From the NCBI GenBank assembly GCA_009782565.1, contig WRIU01000005.1:1-64000 (forward strand): a DNA stretch of 64,000 bases. Reading direction: 5' to 3'. The notes beneath the pieces were generated by a model. It was not told the DNA's origin. It saw nothing but the letters and a program-made list of their open reading frames with translations, and did no database searches. Position numbers and translations under genes: made by a program. Of this stretch, positions 1 to 8,610 are shown one piece after another (position 1 is the first letter of the stretch; each line of letters opens with the position of its first letter). Origin of the DNA: Betaproteobacteria bacterium (GTDB lineage Bacteria > Pseudomonadota > Gammaproteobacteria > Burkholderiales > Rhodocyclaceae).

Positions 1-31
1 CGCAAACCGGCCAGGCCGAGGAGCCAAACTT

Positions 32-877
32 CTACTCCTCGGAACCCCCCACTGTTCCCGCAGAACACAGGGCGCCGCCGCCCCGAACAAGCACCGAAAC
101 CAGCAGACACAACGCCGTCACGCACAGCACGAGCGCCAGCATTGAGCCGAAAGGTTGATCGTGGGTCAAGGCAATCGCGAATGCCAGCGCGTAGGCCAGA
201 AAGGAGAGGATGGGCGCGGCAATGAGGGCGACGCGCCAACTGGGCGAAAACGCGCAGACGAGCCAGGGAGGGATGAAAATCAGCGCGAAGGCGCCCATGA
301 CGCCCAGGCTCATCACAGCCAGGGCAAGCACTGCCGCGACCAGCAGGTCGAACCCGATCCGTACCGGCCAGAGGGGGCGCCCCTGCGCGTGAAAGTGTGC
401 CGGATACAGGTGCGCCAGCAGTAAATCAGCGCCCTTACGCCACAGGAAAATTCCCCCAACGACGAGCGCCAGAGCCGCGCCGACCAGCATTTCCACCCCC
501 GCAAAATACAGTTGCCCCTCGAAGAGCGCCGCACCAGGGCGCTCCACCCCTGGCAGATTGGCTGTCAGTAACTGGCAGACGCTCCAGCCGAGGACGAACA
601 GCAAGGGAAAGAGTCCCGTTGTCAGCAGGCGCTTTTCCAATGGATGTTTTGCGATGGCGGCGGCAAGGCTGGCAGCAAGCCCGCCCAAGAGGGGCGGGTA
701 TCCGAATACCAACGCACCGAGGGCACCCGCTGCGCCGACTTGCCCGTAAGCAAGCGCCGCCCAGTATTCATGGCGCAAGCGCAGGGTGAGGCCAAGGAGC
801 GGAAGCAAAATTGCCAGCAATGCGCCGGTGAGGGCAGGACGCCAGAAAAGTTCGAGTTGCGGGAGCCATTCAGTCAT
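32..877 (-). CDS. znuB: Metal (zinc/manganese-type) ABC transporter permease
   Basis: Inner-membrane permease of the ABC-3 (ZnuB/TroC) family, 281 aa, expected to form the channel for a divalent metal delivered by the periplasmic binding protein. The chain is almost wholly hydrophobic, with about seven to eight membrane segments starting near residue 15. The ATG at 877 overlaps the end of the upstream ATPase gene by 8 nt, so the two are translationally coupled. Last gene of the visible binding protein-ATPase-permease operon; bases 1-31 beyond its stop show nothing recognisable. Zinc is inferred from the binding protein's His pattern; manganese is not excluded. Confidence 0.85.
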   Translation of the reverse strand: MTEWLPQLELFWRPALTGALLAILLPLLGLTLRLRHEYWAALAYGQVGAAGALGALVFGYPPLLGGLAASLAAAIAKHPLEKRLLTTGLFPLLFVLGWSVCQLLTANLPGVERPGAALFEGQLYFAGVEMLVGAALALVVGGIFLWRKGADLLLAHLYPAHFHAQGRPLWPVRIGFDLLVAAVLALAVMSLGVMGAFALIFIPPWLVCAFSPSWRVALIAAPILSFLAYALAFAIALTHDQPFGSMLALVLCVTALCLLVSVLVRGGGALCSAGTVGGSEE

Positions 878-1445
878 CGCAGGGTTCCACGTTTACCAGT
901 TGGTCGCAGCAGTCCTGGGTCAATTTTGCGTCATGGCTGACCAGGACGATACCAACGTTTTGCCCCGCCCGTGCGCGCAGGGCGCTCGGCAGGAGGGCAA
1001 GCCCGGCCTTGTCCAAGTGATTGCCGGGTTCGTCCAGCAGCAGAAGATCGGCGCTTGCTTGCAGGATCGACCAGAGCGCCAGGAATTGCTTTTGTCCACC
1101 GGAGAGTTTATCCAGTCGCCGGTTGAGGCTGGCAGCCAGCCACGGAGGCAACCCGTCCGGGCTGGCACCGGTCAGTGCCAGCAATTCCGCGCCGGTAAGG
1201 GGCAGCCCTTCTATCAACGGCGGGTGTTGAGACAGAAAACCGACACGGATTGCAGGATCGCGCCGGAGATGCCCGGAAAAAATCTGTGCGCCGCTTCCGG
1301 CCAGTGCCGTCAACAAAGTGCTTTTGCCAGCGCCGTTCGGGCCGGTCAGGGCGAGGATCTCGCCGCGCTTCACGATGAAACTGAGCGGGTGATGCGCCGG
1401 ACGTTGCCAGCCAGTAGCGAGTTGTCGGGCTTCCAGCAGTTTCAT
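870..1445 (-). CDS. znuC: Metal ABC transporter ATP-binding protein (short)
   Basis: ATPase subunit energising the metal importer. It has Walker A GPNGAGKST (about residues 38-46), the signature LSGGQ, Walker B LLLLDEP followed by GNHLD, and the switch His in VSHD. At 191 aa it is shorter than usual ZnuC proteins (about 220-260 aa); the reduction is in the C-terminal part. The ATG at 1445 is chosen because it overlaps the znuA stop (ATGA) and gives a normal ABC N-terminus; the frame stays open upstream but that part is shadow sequence inside znuA. Confidence 0.85.
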   Translation of the reverse strand: MKLLEARQLATGWQRPAHHPLSFIVKRGEILALTGPNGAGKSTLLTALAGSGAQIFSGHLRRDPAIRVGFLSQHPPLIEGLPLTGAELLALTGASPDGLPPWLAASLNRRLDKLSGGQKQFLALWSILQASADLLLLDEPGNHLDKAGLALLPSALRARAGQNVGIVLVSHDAKLTQDCCDQLVNVEPCDD

Positions 1446-2341
1446 GGCCGCTTCACGGCGCTTTTGAGCCGCACCAGGGTATCGTCGAAAAGGCCGAACA
1501 AATCTGTGGCCTGCGGCGTTCCTCCCACAGTGAAGGGCAGTGTGACGAGCGGGATGCCGGTACGCTCGCTCACCCATTTCCCGGCCATTTCGCTTTGATA
1601 GGCTGCGCGCAGAATCATGGCAGCAGGCGCGTTTTGCTGGTTCGCCACGATGCGGCTCAGGTGGGCGCTGCCCGGTTCGATGCCGGGTTTGGGTTCCAGT
1701 TCCCCGCGATTTTCCATCCCCAACCAGTGCGCGAGGTAGCCGAATGAGCGATGCGCTTGCAGAAAAGCGCAACCCTTGAGACTGGCGCTTTCCGTCTCCC
1801 ATCGTGTCATTGCATCGCGCCAACGCCCAATGAAACGGTCAAGGTTGTCGCGGTAGGCCGTTGCTCCAGCAGGATCAATCTGCGCCAGACGCTCGGACAA
1901 TGCCACGGCAACGACCGGGATGTTGCGCGGGTCGAGATGTAAATGCGGGTCGCCCGCCGCGTGGATGTCGCCCATCGCGCGGTCAACGGTCTGTGGCACG
2001 TCACGCAGTTGCACCACCGAGGCAGCTTCCAGGTAGCCAGGCTGCCCCGGTTGGACGCGGCGGTTGCCCGATTCCCGCAATAACAAGGGCAGCCAGCCGA
2101 CCTCCAGGTCGGCTCCGGCGGCCACGACCAGGTCTGCGGTACGGGTGCGCGCAATCAGCGAGGGGCGCGCTTCGATGCGGTGCGGGTCTTGCATGGCGCT
2201 GGTAGCGACCATTACATCGACACGCTCGCCGCCGATTTCCCGCGCAAGCGCCCCCCATTCCGGAACGGTCGCCAATACTTTGACGGCCGCCGCCGCAGGC
2301 AGGGCGCACAGGAGGAGAAGCAGGGACAGGATACGTTTCAT
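1442..2341 (-). CDS. znuA: Metal ABC transporter periplasmic binding protein
   Basis: Cluster A-I solute-binding protein of the ZnuA/TroA family, 299 aa, with a signal peptide (about residues 1-19, ending AAAA). Likely metal ligands are the His in QDPHRIEARPS, the histidines in GDPHLHLDP and the His in QAHRSFGYLAHWLG, matching the three-His pattern of zinc-binding members. The long His/Asp-rich loop of E. coli ZnuA is reduced to one short DPHLHLDP stretch. First of the three transporter genes, 17 nt after the porin-like gene, so zinc capture and outer-membrane entry are probably co-expressed. Confidence 0.87.
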   Translation of the reverse strand: MKRILSLLLLLCALPAAAAVKVLATVPEWGALAREIGGERVDVMVATSAMQDPHRIEARPSLIARTRTADLVVAAGADLEVGWLPLLLRESGNRRVQPGQPGYLEAASVVQLRDVPQTVDRAMGDIHAAGDPHLHLDPRNIPVVAVALSERLAQIDPAGATAYRDNLDRFIGRWRDAMTRWETESASLKGCAFLQAHRSFGYLAHWLGMENRGELEPKPGIEPGSAHLSRIVANQQNAPAAMILRAAYQSEMAGKWVSERTGIPLVTLPFTVGGTPQATDLFGLFDDTLVRLKSAVKRP

Positions 2342-2358
2342 CGTGTTTCTCCTCAGAC

Positions 2359-3774
2359 TCAGAATTTGTGCGCGCCGTGGCTGCCCAGGCTCATGATGTA
2401 TTGGAGCGTCACCTGGTTGTCGGTCAGCCCCGGCATGGCGCGGTCACGCGACCATTGCAGGCGTAGGCGGGAAAACTCGCTCCAACTGTAATCGACCATC
2501 GTCGAAACGCGGTTTGGGCGATAGTGGATGACTTCGATCTTCGCCGGGTTATCTCCGAGGGATTGCCGCCCGCTGCTCAAGCGGTCGTAACGCAGGCCAG
2601 CCCGCCAGTTGGGCGTGAATTGATAAACGCCCGCGAGGTAGTAGCCGGATTGCCTCGTGCGCCACAAGTTGCTGTAAAGGCCATCGTCCACATCCAGGTT
2701 TCCGTTTTCCGAGCGGCGGAAGTATTCGGCCTGGAACTTGAAATTGCGCCGCGCGGGGTTGCCATCCGGCGCCCACTTGTAGACGAAGTCGGCTATCCAT
2801 ACCCGGCTGCGTCCATTGAATGCGCCCTCTGCATCAATGCCGTATTCCGTCTCGAAATCGCTTTCGCGTGCGCCCGCGCGGGTACGCAGCCACGAGAGCC
2901 CCGCCCGCCAACTGTTCGATATGCCGATGTCGCCGCCGAGATGGGCGAACAGCGCATAGCTGTTGGCTCCGTTCAAGTTGCGGTCGTCACCAGGGAAATT
3001 CTGCCCTCGCCCAATTTCCGCGCCCAGTTCGACGAAGGTATCGAGCGGCGCAACCCATTTCAGTTGCAAGCCGTCCTGCGAATAGCCGTGATCGCCGAAC
3101 AGCGCCTTGTACATCAAGGGCTGTTCATAAAAATCCCATTGATGCGCGTGCTGTTCGTTCAGATAACCGATACCCGACCGGAAACGCCCTGCCTTGATTC
3201 CGGTTCCATGCCCCAGCGCCGTAGTCTGAAACCAGGCTTCTTCCAGTTCCGCCTCGCCGTCGAGCACAGCTACCGTAGCCTGTCCTCTCCAATATGGGTC
3301 GATGTTGGCCGCAAACACAAGTTCGGTGTGATCGAGGGTGAAACCGCGCTTGTCGCTACCGTGTCGGTGTTCGTCGTGAGAATGCCCTTCAGCGCTCACG
3401 AAGCCGCCGATATGGCGTTCTTCCACTTTCTTGCGGTTCGTGTACGCCCCTTGAATAATCAGCGAAATTTCCGGATTGAACGAAGACGCGCCGCTTTTCG
3501 CGCTCGCCGGGGAAGATACCTGGAGAGTCGACGGTGATTCGGTTTGCGACGATGGGGCGGTTTGATCGGTCGATTCCACTTTGACCGTACCCGCCAATCT
3601 TTCTTCCAGCGCCGCGATGCGGCTCTCGTACATTGACTGCATTTGCGCGACCTGCTCGCGTAGCGCAGCCAACTCGGCGGCCAGCCGCGCGTGTTCAGAG
3701 GTTTCTTCCGCCTGAACCGAGGCAGCCAGCATGGACATGCAAGCTCCAGCCACAACCAGCTTTCTGATTCGCAT
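2359..3774 (-). CDS. Outer-membrane porin-like beta-barrel linked to zinc uptake
   Basis: Predicted outer-membrane protein, 471 aa: signal peptide (residues 1-22, ends VQA), a short coiled coil (about 28-62, LAALREQVAQMQSMYESRIAAL), a Ser/Thr/Pro linker, then alternating beta-strand sequence to the aromatic C-terminus (GSHGAHKF). A His-rich segment HSHDEHRH at 131-138 looks like a metal-collecting loop. Start ATG at 3774 is chosen because it follows AGGAG at a good distance and begins the signal peptide; the frame is open 14 codons further upstream. It lies just ahead of znuA, so a role in zinc passage is inferred. No TonB box was seen. Confidence 0.7.
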   Translation of the reverse strand: MRIRKLVVAGACMSMLAASVQAEETSEHARLAAELAALREQVAQMQSMYESRIAALEERLAGTVKVESTDQTAPSSQTESPSTLQVSSPASAKSGASSFNPEISLIIQGAYTNRKKVEERHIGGFVSAEGHSHDEHRHGSDKRGFTLDHTELVFAANIDPYWRGQATVAVLDGEAELEEAWFQTTALGHGTGIKAGRFRSGIGYLNEQHAHQWDFYEQPLMYKALFGDHGYSQDGLQLKWVAPLDTFVELGAEIGRGQNFPGDDRNLNGANSYALFAHLGGDIGISNSWRAGLSWLRTRAGARESDFETEYGIDAEGAFNGRSRVWIADFVYKWAPDGNPARRNFKFQAEYFRRSENGNLDVDDGLYSNLWRTRQSGYYLAGVYQFTPNWRAGLRYDRLSSGRQSLGDNPAKIEVIHYRPNRVSTMVDYSWSEFSRLRLQWSRDRAMPGLTDNQVTLQYIMSLGSHGAHKF

Positions 3775-3881
3775 GTTTTTCTGCTCCTGAAACGATGGAT
3801 AGTCGCAACACGCCAAAGTAATGGACGTGCGTCACCAACGAGGATTCGAGGAAACCCTTTCAGGAGATTCCTCGAAACGGG

Positions 3882-4181
3882 TCAGGAGAAGATGGGTGGC
3901 CCCTGCTGCCGGGGCTGGATGAATTGCGCGTCGACGCGGAGGGTCGATGCGTACCGGGGCTGATGGTCAATCGAAGGGACGACGGCAAACGTGCGTTCCT
4001 GGCTGGAAATGGCCGACCCCATGCCGTGCATGGCCACGCAGAACTCGCATGCCGTCTCCCCTTGCGCGTTCGACGACAGATCGTGCCCGAAATGATGGAC
4101 GAGCCAGAGCGCCTGCATCACGAGGAACAGGAACACCAGGGAGAGCCCGATCAGTCTGCGATGCGAAAACATGGTTTGCAT
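3882..4181 (-). CDS. Small Cys/His membrane protein (DUF2946-like)
   Basis: 99 aa protein with one N-terminal hydrophobic segment (about residues 9-28), then VHHFGHD and a CEFC motif (Cys45, Cys48) followed by MHGMG. This layout resembles the small DUF2946 proteins found beside metal-handling genes, but the assignment is by appearance only. It lies 18 nt after dnaB and about 100 nt before the porin-like gene on the same strand, so it may open the metal-uptake operon. Two ATGs (4181 and 4172) are possible; neither has a strong ribosome site. Confidence 0.5.
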   Translation of the reverse strand: MQTMFSHRRLIGLSLVFLFLVMQALWLVHHFGHDLSSNAQGETACEFCVAMHGMGSAISSQERTFAVVPSIDHQPRYASTLRVDAQFIQPRQQGPPIFS

Positions 4182-4198
4182 GGTTTGATCGGCAGATT

Positions 4199-5599
4199 TT
4201 ACTCGGCGTACTGGAAACCGCCCCCGGCAAAGTTCTCGAATCGCGTGTATTCGCCCAGGAAAGTCATCCGCACCATGCCGGTCGGGCCGTTGCGGTGCTT
4301 GCCGATGATCAGTTCCGCCGTGCCCTTGTCCTGGGAATCGGGATTGTAGACCTCATCCCGGTAGATGAACATGATGATGTCCGCGTCCTGTTCGATTGCG
4401 CCCGATTCGCGCAAGTCCGACATGACCGGGCGTTTGTTGGGGCGCTGCTCCAGGCTGCGGTTGAGCTGCGACAGGGCGAGGATCGGCACATGCAACTCTT
4501 TAGCAAGCGCCTTGACCGAACGCGATATTTCCGACAGTTCAGTGGCGCGGTTATCGGTTTCGCGCGTACCGTTCATCAGTTGCAGATAGTCGATCACAAT
4601 CAGGCCAAGGCGGCCGCACTGACGGGCAAGCCTTCGCGCGCGCGCGCGCAGGTCGATGGGGTTGAGGCCCGGCGTCTCGTCGATGTAGATCGGCGCTTCA
4701 TAGAGTTTGCCCATTGCCATCGTCAGCCGTTGCCAGTCATCGTCGCTCAAGCGGCCATTGCGGATTTTCTGCATGTCGATCCGCCCTACTGAGGAGATGA
4801 AACGTGTTGCCAGTTGGTTTCCAGGCATTTCCATCGAGAAAATCGCAACCGGCAACCGGTTTTCTATCGCAACGTGTTCGGCGATGTTGAGGGCAAAACT
4901 GGTTTTTCCCATCGACGGGCGACCCGCGATAATCAGCATGTCGGAAGGCTGCAACCCTGAGGTTTTTGCATCGAGATCGGTGAATCCGGAGGGGATGCCG
5001 ATGACTTCCGAAGGATTGTCGCGGTCGTAGAGTTCCTGCACACGGTCGACGACCTGCTTGAGAAGGGGCTGGATGAGTTGGAATCCGCTGCCGTGGCGCG
5101 CGCCCGCTTCGGCGATTTCAAACACCCGCGCTTCGGCTTCATCGAGCAGTATCTTGGCGTCCTTGCCGGATGGTGCCAGCGCACTCGCCGCGATTTCATC
5201 CCCCACCGCAACGAGCTTACGCAGAATCGCGCGCTCATGGACGATTTCCGCGTAACGGCGGATATTGGCCGCCGAGGGGGTGTTGTCGGCAATTTCCGCC
5301 AGGTAGGCAAGCCCGCCCGCCTGCTCCGCTTCACCGCTTTTCTCCAGCGATTCAAACACCGTCACCACATCAGCGGGCCTGCCGACATCAATCAGCTTCG
5401 TGATGTGCTGGTAGATGCGGCGATGGTCGTCGCGGTAAAAATCTTCCCCGGTGACAAGGTCGGCGATTTTCTCCCAGGCGGCGTTATCGAGCAGCAGGCC
5501 GCCGATGAGCGATTGTTCGGCTTCGAGCGAATGCGGCGGCAGTTTGATCGCTGCCATTTGCGGGTCGCGGGGCGGGGCATTGCGCGAAGAAGTCGCCAT
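4199..5599 (-). CDS. dnaB: Replicative DNA helicase DnaB
   Basis: Hexameric replicative helicase, 466 aa, the usual length. The N-terminal all-alpha domain (about 20-120) binds primase; the RecA-like motor follows, with Walker [10 protein letters not shown], Walker [11 protein letters not shown] and the typical SQLNRSLE and SDLRESG motifs near the end. No intein interrupts it. It stands downstream of the rpsF-priB-rpsR-rplI operon on the same strand, a common proteobacterial order, but a strong hairpin with a T-run lies between rplI and dnaB, so it may have its own promoter. Confidence 0.97.
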   Translation of the reverse strand: MATSSRNAPPRDPQMAAIKLPPHSLEAEQSLIGGLLLDNAAWEKIADLVTGEDFYRDDHRRIYQHITKLIDVGRPADVVTVFESLEKSGEAEQAGGLAYLAEIADNTPSAANIRRYAEIVHERAILRKLVAVGDEIAASALAPSGKDAKILLDEAEARVFEIAEAGARHGSGFQLIQPLLKQVVDRVQELYDRDNPSEVIGIPSGFTDLDAKTSGLQPSDMLIIAGRPSMGKTSFALNIAEHVAIENRLPVAIFSMEMPGNQLATRFISSVGRIDMQKIRNGRLSDDDWQRLTMAMGKLYEAPIYIDETPGLNPIDLRARARRLARQCGRLGLIVIDYLQLMNGTRETDNRATELSEISRSVKALAKELHVPILALSQLNRSLEQRPNKRPVMSDLRESGAIEQDADIIMFIYRDEVYNPDSQDKGTAELIIGKHRNGPTGMVRMTFLGEYTRFENFAGGGFQYAE

Positions 5600-5633
5600 G
5601 ATGGTTCCAGAACGGCTGCAAAGAATGAGATTC

Positions 5634-5668
5634 TAAAAAACAAAGGGCCGCCTTTGGCAGCCCTTTGT
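5634..5668 (-). terminator. Intrinsic terminator after rplI
   Basis: Read on the minus strand, a perfect 9-bp stem (ACAAAGGGC / GCCCTTTGT, plus-strand arms 5640-5648 and 5660-5668) is followed directly by six T residues. It lies 26 nt past the rplI stop codon and ends the ribosomal operon ahead of dnaB. Confidence 0.85.
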
Positions 5669-5693
5669 GTCGCGCGGTATTGTGGAGCGCGCC

Positions 5694-6143
5694 TTATTGC
5701 TCGCCAAGCACCGAGACGGTGACCGGCACCACGACATCGGCGTGCAGCGCGATTTCGATCTTCGCGTCGCCGACCTGCTTCAAATGACCGTCCGGCATGC
5801 GGATCGACGAGCGCTCGATCTCGAAACCCTGCGCCGCCAGTGCATCGGCCACATCGTTATTGCTCACCGAACCGAAGAGGCGTCCATCCATACTTGCCTT
5901 GCGGGTGATTTGAACCATCAGCCCATCGAGCTTTGCCCCAAGCGCCTGTGCAGCAGTCAGTTTTTCGGCCTGGGCACGTTCCAGGTCGGCACGGCGAGCC
6001 TCAAATTCTGCTTTGTTGGCCGCAGTGGCGCGTTTGGCGAATCCTTGCGGAATCAGGTAATTCCGGGCGTAACCGTCCTTGACCTTGACCACGTCGCCCA
6101 GAGAACCGAGCTTGCCTACTTTTTCGAGCAGAATGATTTGCAT
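5694..6143 (-). CDS. rplI: 50S ribosomal protein L9
   Basis: L9, 149 aa, binds 23S rRNA at the base of the L1 stalk. It begins with the family signature [13 protein letters not shown] and contains [17 protein letters not shown], a long connecting helix rich in Ala/Glu, and a C-terminal domain with DGRLFGSV. A clear AAGGAG site precedes the ATG at 6143. Last gene of the rpsF-priB-rpsR-rplI operon, 11 nt after rpsR. Confidence 0.98.
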   Translation of the reverse strand: MQIILLEKVGKLGSLGDVVKVKDGYARNYLIPQGFAKRATAANKAEFEARRADLERAQAEKLTAAQALGAKLDGLMVQITRKASMDGRLFGSVSNNDVADALAAQGFEIERSSIRMPDGHLKQVGDAKIEIALHADVVVPVTVSVLGEQ

Positions 6144-6154
6144 GTCCGCTCTCC

Positions 6155-6427
6155 TTATTGATGCAGGTCGGTGTAAGGCAGGAGCGCCAGGAAACGGGCG
6201 CGCTTGACGGCTACCGACAACTGGCGCTGATAGCCCGCCTTGGTTCCGGTGATGCGCGCCGGCATGATCTTGGCGTTTTCGGTGATGAAGTCCTTGAGGA
6301 TGTCGACATCCTTGTAATCGACCTCTTCGATCTTTTCCACCGTGAAGCGGCAGAACTTGCGCCGTTTGAAGAGACCGCGACCAGAGCGGTCTTCCTTTTT
6401 CTTGAACTTGTTGGACTTGAAAGCCAT
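6155..6427 (-). CDS. rpsR: 30S ribosomal protein S18
   Basis: S18, 90 aa, partner of S6 on the small-subunit platform. The RRKFCRFT segment, [12 protein letters not shown] and the basic [18 protein letters not shown] end are diagnostic. It lies between priB (2-nt gap) and rplI, so is translated from the common operon mRNA. Confidence 0.98.
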   Translation of the reverse strand: MAFKSNKFKKKEDRSGRGLFKRRKFCRFTVEKIEEVDYKDVDILKDFITENAKIMPARITGTKAGYQRQLSVAVKRARFLALLPYTDLHQ

Positions 6428-6429
6428 TT

Positions 6430-6729
6430 TCAGATTCCTTCCATGAATTCGATGTTGTTCAGGTGCAGTACCGGAGACCGGCTGCGCGCGCTTTTGGCTG
6501 CCATGAACCCCGTCACCGAGACCTTCGCTCCGGGAGCCGTGGCGGACAGCGTTTGCGCCAGTTCGCCAATGGCCTTTGCCGAGAGTTCCAGTTTCACCTC
6601 GCGTTCGATACCTGCCTCGATTTGCCGGGACTCATGCACCAGCACACAGGACACGACCGGGATGCCCGCCGGGGTGCGCCGCAAGGCCGAAACCTCCACG
6701 ATACGCGCCACCAACCGCAGCTCGTTCAG
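6430..6729 (-). CDS. priB: Primosomal replication protein N, probable CTG start
   Basis: Single-strand DNA-binding OB-fold protein used in replication restart; 99 aa if the proposed start is right. Core sequence [22 protein letters not shown] and [11 protein letters not shown] match beta-proteobacterial PriB. No ATG or GTG gives a full N-terminus. A TTG at 6714 yields 94 aa but lacks a ribosome site; a CTG at 6729 gives the usual [11 protein letters not shown] beginning and has GAGGTG four bases upstream, overlapping the rpsF stop. I therefore prefer CTG. Sits between rpsF and rpsR as in many proteobacteria. Confidence 0.85.
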   Translation of the reverse strand: MNELRLVARIVEVSALRRTPAGIPVVSCVLVHESRQIEAGIEREVKLELSAKAIGELAQTLSATAPGAKVSVTGFMAAKSARSRSPVLHLNNIEFMEGI

Positions 6730-6737
6730 CGCACACC

Positions 6738-7160
6738 TCAGGCCGGGGACGACTCGATCGCCTCAGGAGAGGCGGTTTCGGTTTCGGTTTCGGTTTCGGT
6801 TTCGCCGTCCGCCACAGGCGCATCGGCAAGAGCGCGCGATTTTTCCTCTTTCATCATCGGCGAAGGCACGGTAACGGCCTTTTTCATCTTGATGACGAGG
6901 TGGCGCAGCACGGCATCGTTGAACTTGAACGCGTGTTCGAGTTCGCCAAGCGCCTCTCCGTCGCACTCGATGTTCATGAGCACGTAATGAGCCTTGTGCA
7001 CCTTCTGGATCGGGTAGGCCATTTGCCGCCGCCCCCAGTCTTCGAGCCGGTGCACCTGGCCGCCACGGGCGGTAACGATGCCCTTGTAACGTTCAATCAT
7101 CGCGGGCACCTGTTCGGATTGATCCGGGTGCACGATGAACACAATTTCATAATGTCGCAT
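6738..7160 (-). CDS. rpsF: 30S ribosomal protein S6 with acidic repeat tail
   Basis: S6, 140 aa, binds S18 in the 30S platform. The core [25 protein letters not shown] and [10 protein letters not shown] are typical. The C-terminal tail is acidic and carries a run of alternating Thr-Glu encoded by five tandem GAAACC hexamers, unusual for S6, where the tail is variable (E. coli S6 is glutamylated there). First gene of the operon; AAGGAGA precedes the ATG. Confidence 0.97.
   Translation of the reverse strand: MRHYEIVFIVHPDQSEQVPAMIERYKGIVTARGGQVHRLEDWGRRQMAYPIQKVHKAHYVLMNIECDGEALGELEHAFKFNDAVLRHLVIKMKKAVTVPSPMMKEEKSRALADAPVADGETETETETETASPEAIESSPA
6774..6803. repeat. Hexanucleotide tandem repeat (GGTTTC)5 in rpsF
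   Basis: Five perfect copies of GGTTTC on the plus strand (GAAACC in the coding sense), encoding the Thr-Glu tail of S6. Because the unit is six bases, copy-number change keeps the reading frame and would only lengthen or shorten the tail by two residues per unit. Confidence 0.95.
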
Positions 7161-7227
7161 CAGGTCTCCTTATGGATGGGTAAAGCCCCCCGGCATGCGA
7201 AATCCGGTGGAGCAAGGAAAGTTTTTC

Positions 7228-7257
7228 ATTTTGACAGATTGTCTGCCTGTCTGGCAA
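7228..7257 (-). promoter_or_regulatory. Candidate sigma-70 promoter of the rpsF operon
   Basis: On the minus strand TTGCCA (7252-7257) is separated by 18 bp from CAAAAT (7228-7233), about 70 nt before the rpsF start. The match is moderate. The 300-bp rpsF/MBL gap (7161-7460) otherwise holds no convincing gene; a TATAAT at 7419-7424 on the plus strand may serve the MBL gene but lacks a clear -35. Confidence 0.35.
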
Positions 7258-7460
7258 GACATAGGTCGCATTTTCAGCATGATCGACCCTGCCCCCTCCT
7301 CGATATCAAAATTGGGCGACATGTGAAATAAGACCACCAATGAACAAAAACAGAAGAGTAACGTGACAATCATACGTTTTCCGCTGTCATGCCAAACGAT
7401 ATTCTGAGTTGACGAGCGTATAATCGTATGGAATAAACAATCTCACTAAGAGGGAAACCC

Positions 7461-8477
7461 ATGCGGGGCATCGTTCGCCAGTCCAACGGCATTTATATCG
7501 TTGATTCGGGTTACAGCGGCCAGCCAAGGGTTGCCGCTGTTTACTTTGTCGTCGACCATGGGCGCGTAGCGATCATTGATACCGGCAGCAATGCGTCGGT
7601 TCCGCACATCCTCTCTGCGCTGGCCTGCCTGGACATCGCGCCCGAAGCCGTCGAATGGGTGATTCCCACCCATCTGCATCTGGACCATGCCGGAGGTGTG
7701 GGCAGCCTGATGTGCGCCCTGCCACGCGCCCACGCGGTCATCCATCCGAGCGCCGTAAGCCATCTGGCGCATCCGGCAAGGCTTTGGGAAAAAACCATCA
7801 AGGCTTTGGGATCGGAGCAATCCTTCCGACTGTATGGCCGCCTGACACCTGTGGATGAAGGGCGCATCATTCCTTCTCAAGATGGCATGGCATTGCCCCT
7901 CGGCGACCGTATACTGAAGCTTCTCGACGCACCCGGCCATGCCCGGCATCACATCGTGGTATGGGACGAGATCGCGAACGCCTTCTTTACTGGCGATGCT
8001 TTTGGAATTTCGTACCGCGAATTTGATGTCAGCAAACGCTCGTTCATTTTTCCGTCCTCTTCACCCCCACAGTTCGACCCTGTCTCGATGGCAGAGTCCA
8101 TCGCCCGCATGCTTGCCTACAATCCGCAGGCAATGTATCTCGCCCACTACGGCAAAGTTATGGGCGTTGAGCGTCTGGCGAACGACCTGTTCCGCATGAT
8201 TCACGCCCAGATAGCGATTGCACAGGCCGCGCGCGGCAAAGGGCTTGCGCGCCATACCGAAATTCTTTCCGGCCTGGAAGAACTCGTGCGCGAAGAAAGC
8301 GCCCGGCAGCAATGGGCGCTCAACGAAGAAATCTCGCTCAACCTGCTGCGGCCCGATCTCTACCTCAATGCCCAGGGACTGGAAATATGGCTGGATCGCC
8401 TCCACGAACAACGGGTAGTCAAGAACACCGCAAAAGGAAACGAAGCGGAGATGGAGATACAGGCCGTCGCGGCCTGA
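7461..8477 (+). CDS. MBL-fold metallo-hydrolase
   Basis: Metallo-beta-lactamase-fold protein, 338 aa. It has the two-metal signature HLHLDHAGG (His71, His73, Asp75, His76), then APGHARHH, the bridging Asp in FTGDAFG and a final AHYGK. The C-terminal 100 residues form a mostly helical extension. The domain is typical of cytoplasmic MBL hydrolases of unknown substrate. Start ATG at 7461 follows AGAGGGAAACCC. Stands alone on the plus strand, divergent from rpsF; substrate cannot be inferred from neighbours. Confidence 0.85.
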   Translation: MRGIVRQSNGIYIVDSGYSGQPRVAAVYFVVDHGRVAIIDTGSNASVPHILSALACLDIAPEAVEWVIPTHLHLDHAGGVGSLMCALPRAHAVIHPSAVSHLAHPARLWEKTIKALGSEQSFRLYGRLTPVDEGRIIPSQDGMALPLGDRILKLLDAPGHARHHIVVWDEIANAFFTGDAFGISYREFDVSKRSFIFPSSSPPQFDPVSMAESIARMLAYNPQAMYLAHYGKVMGVERLANDLFRMIHAQIAIAQAARGKGLARHTEILSGLEELVREESARQQWALNEEISLNLLRPDLYLNAQGLEIWLDRLHEQRVVKNTAKGNEAEMEIQAVAA

Positions 8478-8504
8478 AGCAGCCCGCTTGAGGCTGCGAC
8501 GGCC
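8462..8504. terminator. Long hairpin at the end of the MBL gene
   Basis: Two 19-nt arms (8462-8480 and 8486-8504) are inverted with two mismatches and a 5-nt loop; the first arm overlaps the MBL stop codon. No T-run follows, so it may be an mRNA 3' stabiliser or a weak terminator rather than a classical one. Confidence 0.5.
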
Positions 8505-8610
8505 TCGCGGAACCTTGGACACGCGGTAACATTCAATCTTTGTTCGGGTCGCCCCGTCCAAAAGGCCGAGGACTTCCCGGCGCGTATTCACTCTCACTCG
8601 TTTTTCCGCT

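Noticed and set aside
2524-3537. 337-codon open frame antisense to the porin-like gene
   Set aside because: No family features; the minus-strand protein has a signal peptide, coiled coil and barrel end.
3775-3881. Zur box upstream of the zinc porin
   Set aside because: No GTTATAATATAAC-like palindrome could be recognised.
6774-6803. Short regular repeats considered as a CRISPR-like array
   Set aside because: Pure 6-bp tandem units inside rpsF without spacers; no CRISPR array is seen anywhere in the window.
7170-7373. 67-codon ORF upstream of rpsF on the minus strand
   Set aside because: No ribosome site and it overlaps the probable rpsF promoter.
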